This document shows, in pieces, positions 35,983 through 45,364 of a stretch of 64,000 nt of DNA (its first letter is position 1; each line of letters starts with the position of its first letter). The notes beneath the pieces were generated by a model that was given only the letters and a program-made list of their open reading frames with translations, did no database searches and was not told the origin of the DNA. Both the position numbers and the translations under genes were made by a program. Source of the DNA: Pseudochryseolinea flava (GTDB lineage Bacteria; Bacteroidota; Bacteroidia; Cytophagales; Cyclobacteriaceae); the NCBI RefSeq assembly GCF_003286915.1, contig NZ_QMFY01000001.1, forward strand, positions 930,001 to 994,000, read 5' to 3'.

Positions 35983-36939
35983 TTAGTTCTTCTTAAACAA
36001 AGAGTCAACAAATTCTTCTTTGTTGAATACTTGTAGGTCGTCAACTTTTTCGCCCACACCGATATACTTCACAGGAATTTTGAACTCGTCTGAGATTCCG
36101 ATGACCACACCACCTTTGGCTGTGCCGTCAAGTTTAGTAATGGCGAGCGATGTTACATCTGTTGCTTTGGTGAATTCACGCGCTTGAATCACTGCGTTTT
36201 GTCCTGTGCTACCGTCGAGCACAAGTAAAACTTCATGCGGTGCATCTGGAATTACTTTCTGCATCACACGCTTAATCTTGGTGAGCTCTGCCATCAAGTT
36301 TACTTTCGTGTGAAGTCGCCCTGCAGTATCAATGATAATAATGTCGGCATTTTCGTCGGCGCCAGCTTTCACAGCATCGTAGGCAACAGCGGAAGGATCT
36401 GTATTCATTCCGCGCGAAATTACCGGTACACCTACACGCTCTCCCCAGAGTTTAAGTTGATCCACGGCCGCAGCACGGAAAGTATCTGCCGCGCCGAGTA
36501 CAACCTTGTTTCCTTTCTTTTTGAATTGTGAAGAGAGTTTTCCGATCGTCGTAGTCTTACCAACACCGTTCACACCAACCACCATAATTACATAGGGCTT
36601 TTTGTCTTTTGGAACTTCGAATTCGGAAAGATCAACCGTATTGCTTTCAGTCATCAGTGTGGCGATTTCTTCGCGGAGAATTCTGTCGAGCTCTGATGTG
36701 CCAAGATATTTGTCACGGGCAACGCGTGCTTGAATGCGTTCAATAATTTTGAGCGTCGTTTCAACGCCTACGTCCGAAGAGACAAGAATTTCTTCCAGGT
36801 TGTCGAGTACATCATCGTCGACAGTCGATTTGCCAGCGATTGCTTTGCCAAGCTTGCCAAAAAAACTGTCCTTGGTTTTTTCTAAACCTTTGTCAAGACT
36901 CTCTTTTTTTTCTTTCGAGAATAATCCGAAAAAAGCCAT
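35983..36939 (-). CDS. ftsY: Signal recognition particle receptor FtsY
   Basis: 318 residues. FtsY is the membrane-associated GTPase that receives SRP-ribosome complexes for co-translational export. The helical N domain precedes the G domain with P-loop GVNGVGKTTTIGK, then LGAADTFRAAAVDQL, IDTAGRLHTK and TKLDGTAKGG, all SRP-GTPase motifs. It lacks the long acidic A domain of the E. coli protein, as is usual outside proteobacteria. It lies downstream of the rpmB-rpmG-DUF4295 group, separated from it by a terminator, so it probably has its own promoter. Confidence 0.96.
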   Translation of the reverse strand: MAFFGLFSKEKKESLDKGLEKTKDSFFGKLGKAIAGKSTVDDDVLDNLEEILVSSDVGVETTLKIIERIQARVARDKYLGTSELDRILREEIATLMTESNTVDLSEFEVPKDKKPYVIMVVGVNGVGKTTTIGKLSSQFKKKGNKVVLGAADTFRAAAVDQLKLWGERVGVPVISRGMNTDPSAVAYDAVKAGADENADIIIIDTAGRLHTKVNLMAELTKIKRVMQKVIPDAPHEVLLVLDGSTGQNAVIQAREFTKATDVTSLAITKLDGTAKGGVVIGISDEFKIPVKYIGVGEKVDDLQVFNKEEFVDSLFKKN

Positions 36940-37033
36940 CGTTTTAAATTTATGTGAATCTCCGTGGAGCGTTAGTCTAACAATTGCCGCCTAAAATTCA
37001 GTTCCCGCATACGAGAGGAGAAGCTGCGTGTAA

Positions 37034-37060
37034 CAAAAAAAGTCCCTCAAGGGGACTTTT
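37034..37060. terminator. Intrinsic terminator after the rpmB-rpmG-DUF4295 operon
   Basis: A perfect 9-bp stem AAAAGTCCC/GGGACTTTT (37038-37046 with 37052-37060), with A-runs and T-runs on either side. It lies 22 bases beyond the DUF4295 stop on the minus strand and before the ftsY start. Confidence 0.8.
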
Positions 37061-37081
37061 CAAATTTTGATACCTGGCTAA

Positions 37082-37237
37082 TTATTTTTTGGCAAGGGTT
37101 TCCTTTACCAAGTCAGCAGGGACGATTTCTTCTCTGAAGGTGTAAGCACCTGTTTTCTCAGATTTCACGGCGCGGATCACTTTTGCATAGCTCTTTCCGT
37201 CAGCCTTTTTCAGTGTAGCAACTACTTTCTTTGCCAT
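37082..37237 (-). CDS. DUF4295 small basic protein
   Basis: A 51-residue protein: it opens MAKKVVATLKKADGKSYAKV and ends LVKETLAKK. This is DUF4295, a Bacteroidota family found right after rpmG. It is Lys-rich, and its constant position with L28 and L33 suggests a ribosome-associated role, although none has been shown. It starts two bases after the rpmG stop, so it is translated from the same mRNA, and the terminator follows it. Confidence 0.9.
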   Translation of the reverse strand: MAKKVVATLKKADGKSYAKVIRAVKSEKTGAYTFREEIVPADLVKETLAKK

Positions 37238-37239
37238 GG

Positions 37240-37422
37240 TTATTTAATTTCTTTGTGAACCGTTACTTTCTTCAAGATAGAATTGTATTTCTTCAACTCC
37301 AATCTTTCAGTTGTATTCTTGCGATTTTTAGTAGTGATATAACGGCTCATGCCTGGCATGCCGCTGGTTTTGTGCTCTGTGCACTCCAGAATCACCTGAA
37401 TTCTGTTACCTTTTTTTGCCAT
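37240..37422 (-). CDS. rpmG: 50S ribosomal protein L33
   Basis: 60 residues. The segments [19 protein letters not shown] and [11 protein letters not shown] are the L33 core. It has one cysteine in CTEH and lacks the paired CxxC zinc sites, so it is a zinc-independent (C-minus) type. It sits between rpmB (18 bases upstream) and the DUF4295 gene. Confidence 0.96.
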   Translation of the reverse strand: MAKKGNRIQVILECTEHKTSGMPGMSRYITTKNRKNTTERLELKKYNSILKKVTVHKEIK

Positions 37423-37440
37423 GATGCTTTAATTTTTTTG

Positions 37441-37680
37441 TTACAGAACCAGATTGCCGTTAGCCTTAGCCTCTTTCAACACTGCCGTGATGCCGTGCTT
37501 GTTGATGGTCTTGATAGCTTTTGTAGACACTTTCAAAGTGATCCACTTATCTTCCTCAGGCAAATAAAAACGCTTCTTCTGAAGATTAGGATAGAATCTT
37601 CTCTTCGTCTTATTGTTAGCGTGTGAAACATTGTTTCCGACCTGAGGTCTCTTTCCTGTAATTTGACAAACTCGTGCCAT
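37441..37680 (-). CDS. rpmB: 50S ribosomal protein L28
   Basis: 79 residues, starting [20 protein letters not shown] with the [16 protein letters not shown] core of L28 and the [19 protein letters not shown] segment. The family's usual zinc-binding cysteines are missing apart from Cys5. First gene of the rpmB-rpmG-DUF4295 operon; upstream, GATATTTG is one base off the -7 consensus. Confidence 0.96.
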   Translation of the reverse strand: MARVCQITGKRPQVGNNVSHANNKTKRRFYPNLQKKRFYLPEEDKWITLKVSTKAIKTINKHGITAVLKEAKANGNLVL

Positions 37681-37848
37681 ATCAGTTAAATAAATTTATA
37701 CCCCCCTAAAAAGGGATTGCAAATATCGGAAAAACCAATTGAATATTCCAAGATCATTTTAAAAAACCACCGCAAAGCTATCCACGAATTCTCCACAATT
37801 GAACCAGATTCGAACGAAATCGCCCTTTCTAGCACCTTAACGCACTTT

Positions 37849-38505
37849 CTACTCCTTAAATAATATTGATAAAAGTCGCGAAACTGTGATCTCATCAAAG
37901 TCAGCGATGACCAAATCTGTTTGATTTAGCTCTTCGGCGCTATGGGTGGTAGATATGCCCACAACCTTGCAACCCGCTGCTTTACCGGCTTGAACGCCCG
38001 ATAGCGAGTCCTCGAACACCACGCAATGATCCGGGCGATACCCTAAAGCAGCAGCAGTCTTTATATAAATTTCTGGGTCCGGCTTTCCTTTGCTCACATA
38101 AGCCTCATCTAAAATGGCTTTGAAGTACTTTTCAATTCCGGTATGCTGCAAGGTGAAGTCCACATTCGAGCGCGGCGCCGAAGTAGCAATCGCTTGATCG
38201 ATTTTCAGTTCTTCCGCTTGCGCTAAAAAATTGAGCAGCCCCTTCAGTGGCTTTACGTCGTGCTTGTAAATCTCACGAAACATAGCCTCCTTCTCTTCTC
38301 CATATTCCGCCACCTGCTCTCGCGGAATATCACCAAATACATTTGGAATCCAATCCTTATTCGTTCGTCCGTAAATTTTCGAATGCAATTGCGCATCGTC
38401 AAGATCGTGACCGTAACGTTTACAAAATTCTTTCAACGCAATTTTATGGAATGGATTACTGTCGATAATCACACCATCCATGTCAAAGAGAAATGCATAC
38501 TTCAT
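37849..38505 (-). CDS. HAD superfamily phosphatase, beta-phosphoglucomutase-like
   Basis: 218 residues. The nucleophile motif is FDMDGVIIDS (Asp8 and Asp10), followed by a helical cap. Later motifs are ATSAPRSNVDF (Ser/Thr), SKGKPDPEIYIK (Lys) and VVFEDSLSGVQAGKAAG (acidic loop). The arrangement matches subfamily IA enzymes such as beta-phosphoglucomutase or small-sugar phosphatases; the substrate cannot be set from sequence. It begins 26 bases after the stop of the T9SS cargo gene on the same strand, but a functional link is doubtful. Confidence 0.88.
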   Translation of the reverse strand: MKYAFLFDMDGVIIDSNPFHKIALKEFCKRYGHDLDDAQLHSKIYGRTNKDWIPNVFGDIPREQVAEYGEEKEAMFREIYKHDVKPLKGLLNFLAQAEELKIDQAIATSAPRSNVDFTLQHTGIEKYFKAILDEAYVSKGKPDPEIYIKTAAALGYRPDHCVVFEDSLSGVQAGKAAGCKVVGISTTHSAEELNQTDLVIADFDEITVSRLLSILFKE

Positions 38506-38530
38506 GATGGACGTAAAGATGTTTTAATTT

Positions 38531-40714
38531 TTAGAATACTACGAACCGTTTTGAAATCCATTTTCCATTCACTGTTGCTCGGAAAATGTAAACGCCCGGT
38601 GCCAAGTTGTAAGTCAGAAGACGACCGGGATTATCTACGGTGAAAGAAATGTCACGCTGAACAAGTTGTCCACTGGAAGTGTAAACAGTTCCGAAGCCAT
38701 TACGATTACTCTTGATGATTAACACCTCCTCATGTTGCTTAACAGGATTGGGAAAAAGTTCTATAGCCGCGCCTTCAGAAGGGAGTGGCGCTGAGTTATC
38801 ATTTTTCAAGAGCATTAATCCGCCCATAATATTGCCGACTACAACGGAAGGCCTATTGGCGTTGAAAAGGTTGGCAACGGTTGGCCAAATGCGTCCACCC
38901 AATCCCTTTTCCGTATAGGTCTCGTCAATGTCGTTGTATACTATTTCTGTAGCAACCGCTGTTTGATTTTTATAGTCGCTGATCACTGAGAGAATTCCAT
39001 CTTGATTTCCAAAGAGTAGATCACGTTTACCATCGCCATCCAAGTCGGAAACACTACAGGCAACGCTTTGCCGAAGAAGGCTGGCGTCGAAACCAAGATA
39101 CGTGTCGTCAACAAGGGAAAAATTCATTCCACCATTGTTCGTCCACAATTGAAGTGAGCCGTCTGATTTTCCAATGATGATGTCCAAATTTCCGTCATAA
39201 TTTTCATCAACTAAACAAATGTTTTCGGGTTGCGACATCGTAAAGTTAACCTCCTGAATATTCGCCGTATTAAAATCGTACGTAGCGCTTCCTGTGTTTA
39301 AAATATAGTAGAGATGCGTTTGTCCGTTTTCGGTACTGGTTGCAGTAAATATTAAATCTTGTTTACTGTCGCGATTCACATCGCCGAACTTGATTTTCAA
39401 ATTGTAGAAACTTGTGCTTCTAAAATTCCAATAGTTATCACTTACAAATTCAAACTTCGGTTCACTCGCATTGCCTTTGTTCTCGAAAAAATATATTCCA
39501 GCTGTACCCGTAGTTGCCGCATGCTGACTTATAAAAAGATCGAGGTCATTGTCGTTGTCGAAGTCGGCAAGCGCTGGAATGGCGTTGTCGCCTACATCGA
39601 TCATATGTTCCTGCAAGAAATTTTTCTTGACAAATTCAAAACTTGGTGCCGCGTCCGATCCCGTATTTTGATATAGCCAACTCGAATGGTTAAGATCTGC
39701 CGTCAGATAAACTTTGCTATATATATTAGGTGCAACCAGTAAATCTTTATTACCGTCGAAGGTTACGTCTTCATAATAACCTGCAGGAAAAATCAGAAAG
39801 TCGACCGGATCGATTTCTGGAAAGTCAACATCCGTATTGATTATGGGATTAAAAACGTCGCCTTCGTTGCGTAACAGTGACAAGTTTGAGCAGGAGGCTT
39901 CCGAGATAATCAGATCTAATTTTGTGTCGGCATCGGCATCCAACGCGAGAATACTTTTTCCAACAGCGTGTTTCACACGGCCATTCGTAGGGCATACGTC
40001 ATTATTAAATGCGAAGTCTTCACAATTGCACTCCGTTAGCCCCGCCCATTTTTGAGTTTTGCGTTCAAATTCAAGGGAGTCGCAAGAGCCATAATTCTCT
40101 TTGCTGAGGTTTTGATGAAACTCAATTGTACCCGAGCCTGTAAATCGAAAATTGAAAATATCGAGGTCTCCGTCACCATCTACATCACTTATGCTGGGGA
40201 GGTCGTCGTATTGTAACTGAAGATTGGTACTTGTATTTCCCTTTGTGATGAGGGCAATGCTTTTCGGGATGTTAGGTCCCACATAAAACATAAACCTTTC
40301 CCAGCGAAGCTTTTCTCCAGGGGGCGTTGTGTTTCTATACACCTTGATCCCGAAGATGTCGCCAGTGAAGATGTCCTTCTTGCCGTCGCAATTGTAATCG
40401 CGTAGCAGTAGCCAATTTGTTAGGTCGGCCGGGAATTGATTTTCATATGCTGGCGCGTAGCTGTAGGCGAAACCTGTGTTTAAAAATGTCTGTATTTTAT
40501 TCGCCATACGATCGTAGATCACCAGATCGTCTTTGCCATCGCCGTCTAAATCGATCGTATTATATTGAGACGCATTCATGCCGCCTGCCCAGGCCAACGG
40601 CAATACATCTTGATTAGAATTCAGGACCTGCACCGATTGATCGAGACGATAGGTAAATTGCGCCTGTACGAAAAGCGAAGAGAGGGCGAGAAACAGTAGT
40701 AAAAGATATTTCAT
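38531..40714 (-). CDS. Secreted FG-GAP/VCBS repeat protein with T9SS sorting domain
   Basis: 727 residues with a signal peptide ending FVQAQ. The body contains about nine calcium-binding loops of the form DxDxDGxxDLxx (DLDGDGKDDLVI, DVDGDGDLDIFNF, DFDNDNDLDLFIS, DLDGDGKRDLLFG and others), typical of FG-GAP/VCBS beta-propeller modules that mediate adhesion. The last ~76 residues, beginning ELFPNPVKQ and ending with APGVYIFRATVNG and KRFVVF, form a type A C-terminal domain for type IX secretion. It is therefore a probable surface or secreted substrate of the Gld/Por machinery encoded at 54-60 kb. Divergent from murF. Confidence 0.88.
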   Translation of the reverse strand: MKYLLLLFLALSSLFVQAQFTYRLDQSVQVLNSNQDVLPLAWAGGMNASQYNTIDLDGDGKDDLVIYDRMANKIQTFLNTGFAYSYAPAYENQFPADLTNWLLLRDYNCDGKKDIFTGDIFGIKVYRNTTPPGEKLRWERFMFYVGPNIPKSIALITKGNTSTNLQLQYDDLPSISDVDGDGDLDIFNFRFTGSGTIEFHQNLSKENYGSCDSLEFERKTQKWAGLTECNCEDFAFNNDVCPTNGRVKHAVGKSILALDADADTKLDLIISEASCSNLSLLRNEGDVFNPIINTDVDFPEIDPVDFLIFPAGYYEDVTFDGNKDLLVAPNIYSKVYLTADLNHSSWLYQNTGSDAAPSFEFVKKNFLQEHMIDVGDNAIPALADFDNDNDLDLFISQHAATTGTAGIYFFENKGNASEPKFEFVSDNYWNFRSTSFYNLKIKFGDVNRDSKQDLIFTATSTENGQTHLYYILNTGSATYDFNTANIQEVNFTMSQPENICLVDENYDGNLDIIIGKSDGSLQLWTNNGGMNFSLVDDTYLGFDASLLRQSVACSVSDLDGDGKRDLLFGNQDGILSVISDYKNQTAVATEIVYNDIDETYTEKGLGGRIWPTVANLFNANRPSVVVGNIMGGLMLLKNDNSAPLPSEGAAIELFPNPVKQHEEVLIIKSNRNGFGTVYTSSGQLVQRDISFTVDNPGRLLTYNLAPGVYIFRATVNGKWISKRFVVF

Positions 40715-40761
40715 CGAAAGAAAAATATAGCCAAACTATAACGTTGAGGACTGCGGCCTGT

Positions 40762-40779
40762 TATCTTGGCAGCAAGATA
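40762..40779. promoter_or_regulatory. Perfect inverted repeat between divergent genes
   Basis: TATCTTG-GCAG-CAAGATA is an 18-bp hairpin or palindromic site, 47 bases before the murF ATG and 48 bases before the start of the secreted FG-GAP protein gene. It could be an operator; TATCTTG also resembles a weak -7 box, so this is tentative. Confidence 0.3.
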
Positions 40780-40826
40780 GTTTAGATCAATTTAAAACCC
40801 CCAGGGTAACCAGAAGCATTCCCGTC

Positions 40827-42110
40827 ATGAATATTCAAGAACTTTACAGAAAGTATTTACAGTCAGGAAAAGTATCCACCGATACGCGGCAGATTACGCC
40901 GGGTTCTATATTTTTTGCTTTAAAAGGTGATCGATTTAACGCGAATGAGTTTGTGAGCCAAGCGCTTGAGAAAGGTGCTAGTTTCGCAGTTCATGACGAT
41001 CCGAAATATGCTGTGGATGATCGTAGCATTGTTGTTCCCGACGTACTACAAACTTTGCAAGAGCTCGCGAAGTATCATCGTTCACAACTCACCATTCCGG
41101 TTCTTGGGCTTACTGGATCTAATGGAAAAACAACCAGCAAAGAACTCGTGAGCAGTGTGCTGGCAAAAAAATTCAAGACCTATGCGACGAAGGGTAATCT
41201 CAATAATCACATTGGCGTACCATTGACGCTTTTGTCGATCGATAAATCATACGAAATCGCTGTGGTAGAAATGGGCGCCAATCATCTTGGTGAAATTGCG
41301 TTGCTCTGTTCTCTTGCTAATCCAACACACGGATTCATCACCAATATCGGTAAGGCGCACATTGGAACATTCGGAGGATATGAAAATATCATTCGTGCCA
41401 AATCGGAATTGTATCAGCATCTGATTACCACATCCGGAACCGTGTTTATTAATTCGCAAAATGAGATTTTGGCAAACATGTCAAAACGATTCTCCGCACC
41501 CATATTTTATCCGGCCAAAGGCGACTACTACCATTGCGAGGTGATCGATGCGGATCCAAATGTGAAAGTCAAAGCAGAGAACGGTGAGGTCATCGAGACG
41601 AATCTCATTGGTCGGTATAATTTCGAAAATATTGCAGCAGCACTTTGCATTGGTAAATTTTTTGGAGTAACCGATCGTGATGCCAACGCAGCCATCGCTT
41701 CTTACCTGCCTACGAACATGCGCTCGCAAGTGGTGCAGAAAGAACATAACACGATTATTCTTGATGCGTACAACGCAAATCCAAGTTCAATGCAAGCTGC
41801 AATTGACAACCTGCATCAGATGAAAGCGGCGAGAAAAGTTGTCATCCTCGGTGATATGTATGAGTTGGAAGAGGAGGCCGAGAAAGAACATGCCGCGATC
41901 GGTAAGCTACTCCGTGAAAAAGAATTTCAAGAAGTATACCTCTGTGGTGCGTTGTTTAAGTCAGCGTTGGGAGAACTTCCCTGGGCACTAAACTTCGAGA
42001 AGAAGGAAGACCTCGCAAATTATCTCCGTGATCACAAGATCAAACATGCTACTATTCTCGTAAAAGCGTCACGCGGCGTCGGTCTTGAAACCATCGTCGA
42101 CTATTTGTAA
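40827..42110 (+). CDS. murF: UDP-N-acetylmuramoyl-tripeptide-D-alanyl-D-alanine ligase
   Basis: 427 residues. MurF adds D-Ala-D-Ala to the muramoyl tripeptide, the last cytoplasmic step of the peptidoglycan precursor. The N-terminal domain includes STDTRQITPGSIFFAL; the central ATPase domain has the P-loop GLTGSNGKTTSKEL; later VEMGANHLGEI and ILDAYNANPSSMQAAID are Mur-ligase motifs. The length is slightly below the E. coli protein. It is isolated from other mur genes and is followed by a heptanucleotide repeat array. Confidence 0.95.
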   Translation: MNIQELYRKYLQSGKVSTDTRQITPGSIFFALKGDRFNANEFVSQALEKGASFAVHDDPKYAVDDRSIVVPDVLQTLQELAKYHRSQLTIPVLGLTGSNGKTTSKELVSSVLAKKFKTYATKGNLNNHIGVPLTLLSIDKSYEIAVVEMGANHLGEIALLCSLANPTHGFITNIGKAHIGTFGGYENIIRAKSELYQHLITTSGTVFINSQNEILANMSKRFSAPIFYPAKGDYYHCEVIDADPNVKVKAENGEVIETNLIGRYNFENIAAALCIGKFFGVTDRDANAAIASYLPTNMRSQVVQKEHNTIILDAYNANPSSMQAAIDNLHQMKAARKVVILGDMYELEEEAEKEHAAIGKLLREKEFQEVYLCGALFKSALGELPWALNFEKKEDLANYLRDHKIKHATILVKASRGVGLETIVDYL

Positions 42111-42132
42111 TCACGGCGCATTACTATAAAAA

Positions 42133-42216
42133 ATTAACGATTAACGATTAACGATTAACGATTAACGATTAACGATTAACGATTAACGATTAACGATTAA
42201 CGATTAACGATTAACG
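42133..42216. repeat. Tandem array of 12 x ATTAACG
   Basis: Twelve exact head-to-tail copies of the 7-bp unit ATTAACG (84 bases), followed by decayed units (ATAACGA, ACAACGA) to about 42240. It lies between the murF stop and the DUF2461 gene, 30 bases before that ATG. It is a simple-sequence repeat likely to vary in copy number by slippage. Confidence 0.97.
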
Positions 42217-42246
42217 AATCTCCAATAACGAACAACGATAACAAAA

Positions 42247-42909
42247 ATGAAGGCAGAAGCCGTTTTTGATTTTTTAAAGAAACTGTCTCGTAACAACAAT
42301 CGGGAATGGTTTGAAAAGAATAAGGGAAAGTACCTCGAAATAAAAGAGATGTTTGACGCCTTCGCGGTGGAGTTGTTCGAACAGATTGTCATGTTCGATG
42401 AATCCATTGCAACACAAGACCCCAAAAAACTCACCTTTCGCATTTACAGAGACGTTCGTTTTTCGAAAGATAAGACGCCTTATAAAACACACATGAGCGC
42501 GGCGTACTCATCGGTAGGAAAGGGTCTTGGAAAACCTGGATACTACATTCAGATTGAGCCAGGAAATAAAAGCTTTATCGGTATTGGCCAATATATGCCA
42601 GATGCAGAGAATCTTTCTCGCATAAGACAAGAGATTGACTACAATGGTGACAATCTCAAAAAGGCCTTTAAAGAAAAATCTTTCAAAAAATATTACGATG
42701 CTTTTTGGGACGGTGATGCCTTGAAAACATCGCCCAAAGGTTATCCTAAAGATCATCCGCACGCTGAATGGCTGAAACTGAAAAGTTTTATTATCACGCA
42801 TGAGTTTAGCGATGCAGATGTGCTGAGTAAAACTTTCCTGAAGAACATTGCTGCAGCGGCGAAAGCTGGAAAACCTTTGAACGATTTCTTAAATGAGGCA
42901 TTGGCGTGA
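42247..42909 (+). CDS. DUF2461 family protein (TIGR02453)
   Basis: 220 residues. The motifs FLKKLSRNNNREWFEKNKG near the N-terminus, then FRIYRDVRFSKDKTPYKTHM and GYYIQIEPG, are the DUF2461 core found in bacteria and fungi. The biochemical role is unknown. The RF-KDKTPYK segment is the most conserved part of the family and may bind a phosphate-bearing ligand (inference). The nearest upstream feature is the ATTAACG array, so the promoter may lie within or before it. It ends immediately before the TonB receptor gene on the other strand. Confidence 0.9.
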   Translation: MKAEAVFDFLKKLSRNNNREWFEKNKGKYLEIKEMFDAFAVELFEQIVMFDESIATQDPKKLTFRIYRDVRFSKDKTPYKTHMSAAYSSVGKGLGKPGYYIQIEPGNKSFIGIGQYMPDAENLSRIRQEIDYNGDNLKKAFKEKSFKKYYDAFWDGDALKTSPKGYPKDHPHAEWLKLKSFIITHEFSDADVLSKTFLKNIAAAAKAGKPLNDFLNEALA

Positions 42910-45348
42910 TTACAATTCAACGATCACGCCTATAGTAGGAAGTACATTGCCACTTGTACTTTGAATCATCTTTGATAGATAAGCAGACTCATCGGATGGA
43001 TCAACAATTGGATTTTTATTATCGTCACGTTGAACGTCGATGTCATCTTGAAATGTCGTCACATAGTTATAAGCATTTTGCACATCGAAATAGACATTTA
43101 AACTCCATCGCTTAAAAAAATATTTTTTGTCGATACGAAAGTCTAATTGATGAAATGCACTGATTCGTTCTGAGTTCAACAGATCATAGTTAGGAATGCC
43201 GTAAGGACGAACATCCCAATTTTCACGACGCACGGTTTCTCGGAGGTTGTAGGGCGTATACGGCGAACCACCTGTGAATAACCAACGAACACCCAGTTCC
43301 CAGTTCTTGCCAAATTTTTTTCCGCCAGTAAGGCTCATCAACAATCGGTTATCCCACGACGAAGGACGATAGCGATTGTCGCGATGTTTAAATTCACTGC
43401 GAACATAGGTGCAAGAGAATAATCCGTAGTATCCGTTATAAAGTTTTTGCTGAAACAAGAATTCTACGCCATAGCTTCTTCCGACAGATGTCGAGTTAAC
43501 GGGAGCGTTTCCGATGACGCCAAAATCAGCGCCGAGGTTGGCAAGCGAAATAGAATCTTCAAGTAAGAAGGGATAGCGATCATACCATTTATAGAAACCT
43601 TCAAGCGTGATGCGTGAATTCTTTTTCAAGTTGAATTCAACACCTGAAACAAGATGTTTGCTGCGAATGTAAGTAACATCGTTGTCTTTATTCGTCAATC
43701 TTCCACTTTGTGAATCGCGATAGCCAAGTACGGTGTATGAAGGTAGTTGGTAATAAATCCCAGTATTGAAATTCAAGTTGACGGCGTCTGTGAGTTTGTA
43801 TGAAGCAGAAAATCTTGGAGACAATTGTTTTGTGAGATCATTCATCTCGTCGCTATAATCATTTGCATCTGTGCGTAGACCGAAAGATAGGATAAGCTTC
43901 TCGGCAAATGTATTGCTGATTTGCCCAAAGAATCCCCACTTGTTAATCGTCAACGTCGAACTAAAATCGCGCATCGTTACGCCTTGGGCGGTAACCAGTT
44001 TTGAAAAGTCTTCCGTGATGTATTTTCCCTGCTCGACGTTAAGACCCAGGTTTATTTTTGTTTGGTCGAGAACCATATAGTCCTCAGCGCGAAAACGCGT
44101 CTCCCGCTCTTGTGATTGGTACCGTTGAATTAAATTGTCGCTCGACGAGTCGTCGTTGTTTCGATATTTTTCCGCGTCGTTGTTAAGTTTATTTGTACTC
44201 ACCACGATTGTCGTTGTCCCCTTTTCTCGGAAGTGGTCATAGCGTATACCCGTTGTGTAGTTCCATTGCGTTGAAACCGGTAGAATATTCAGGATGTATT
44301 CAGCTTCCTCGCGATCTTCAGGTGTATCTGCTTTTTGTGGTGCGTCGAGATTTAGAGAGAAATCGTCAATGGCACCGATTCCTAGAACAGTGATTTGATC
44401 TTTGTCTCCGAGTTTCCATTTGTACTTGAATTGGAGATCATTATAAACCGGAAGAAAGGGTAAGTTAAAAATGTTAAACAAGAATTTCAGATACGAACGT
44501 CGCGCTGAGAGGACTAAGGATGAATTTTTAGAAATAGGTCCTTCTAACGTGATGCCAAGATCAGTTGCACCAATAATGCCATTGGCAGTCCAACGATCGG
44601 TGCGTCCTTCTTTCAGTCGAAAATCGAAAACTGAACTCATGGTGTTACCACGATTTGCCGGAAACGCGCCGGAGTAAAAATCAACAGACTGCAGCAAATC
44701 CACATTGATGATACCGACAGGTCCTCCTGAGGATCCTTGCGTTTGAAAATGGTTGATGACTGGAATCTGAACCCCATCGAGATAAAAAGTATTTTCGCTT
44801 GGAGAACCGCCGCGAATGATGATGTCGTTTCGAAATGATGGTGTGGATGCTACGCCAGGTAATGATCGCACCACTTTAGAAATATCACGATTACCACCGG
44901 GAGTCCGCTTAATTTCTGTTGTACCTATGGTGCGTAGCGACAGTGGTGATTCATCAGATTGAACAAACGTATTCGATCCGCTCACCACTACTTCGTCGAG
45001 TGATGTTGCTTCTTCCTCCAGTGCGAAATCGACATACGCCGGACGTGAGTTTGTTACTTGAACTTCGAATTGAACTAACTTTTTGAATCCAACAAATGAA
45101 ACCTCAACGTTATACTGCCCAGGTTTAATGTTGACGATCTCGTAATTACCGTCGGTATCAGTTGATCCCCCTGTAGTGGTCCCTTGAATAACGACGTTTG
45201 CAAACGGAACCGGCTCGTTGTTAATCTTATTAAACACTTTCCCTCGAATGATACCACTTTGAGCGTTAGCGAATTGAGAAAACGAAATGACGACGATGAA
45301 AAATGTAAAAAAGTGCTTCACAGTTTGTTTTTTGAACAGAACAATCAA
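42910..45348 (-). CDS. TonB-dependent receptor with carboxypeptidase-regulatory-like domain
   Basis: 812 residues from a TTG start at 45348; a GTG at 45321 is a possible shorter start that still gives the signal peptide (KHFFTFFIVVISFSQFANAQ). After cleavage there is a CarboxypepD_reg-like domain (IIRGKVFNKINNEPVPFANVVIQGT), a plug with PGGNRDISKVVRSLPGV and IIIRGGSPSENTFYLDGVQIP, then a long barrel. It has no STN domain, unlike the receptor at 24 kb. It imports a scarce nutrient or siderophore using TonB energy; the ligand cannot be told. No DUF4249 or SusD partner lies beside it. Confidence 0.92.
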   Translation of the reverse strand: MIVLFKKQTVKHFFTFFIVVISFSQFANAQSGIIRGKVFNKINNEPVPFANVVIQGTTTGGSTDTDGNYEIVNIKPGQYNVEVSFVGFKKLVQFEVQVTNSRPAYVDFALEEEATSLDEVVVSGSNTFVQSDESPLSLRTIGTTEIKRTPGGNRDISKVVRSLPGVASTPSFRNDIIIRGGSPSENTFYLDGVQIPVINHFQTQGSSGGPVGIINVDLLQSVDFYSGAFPANRGNTMSSVFDFRLKEGRTDRWTANGIIGATDLGITLEGPISKNSSLVLSARRSYLKFLFNIFNLPFLPVYNDLQFKYKWKLGDKDQITVLGIGAIDDFSLNLDAPQKADTPEDREEAEYILNILPVSTQWNYTTGIRYDHFREKGTTTIVVSTNKLNNDAEKYRNNDDSSSDNLIQRYQSQERETRFRAEDYMVLDQTKINLGLNVEQGKYITEDFSKLVTAQGVTMRDFSSTLTINKWGFFGQISNTFAEKLILSFGLRTDANDYSDEMNDLTKQLSPRFSASYKLTDAVNLNFNTGIYYQLPSYTVLGYRDSQSGRLTNKDNDVTYIRSKHLVSGVEFNLKKNSRITLEGFYKWYDRYPFLLEDSISLANLGADFGVIGNAPVNSTSVGRSYGVEFLFQQKLYNGYYGLFSCTYVRSEFKHRDNRYRPSSWDNRLLMSLTGGKKFGKNWELGVRWLFTGGSPYTPYNLRETVRRENWDVRPYGIPNYDLLNSERISAFHQLDFRIDKKYFFKRWSLNVYFDVQNAYNYVTTFQDDIDVQRDDNKNPIVDPSDESAYLSKMIQSTSGNVLPTIGVIVEL

Positions 45349-45364
45349 CTCTTAAAAATGTTTG

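Noticed and set aside
42133-42216. CRISPR array or telomere-like repeat
   Set aside because: Units are contiguous 7-mers with no spacers and no cas genes; it is a simple tandem repeat.
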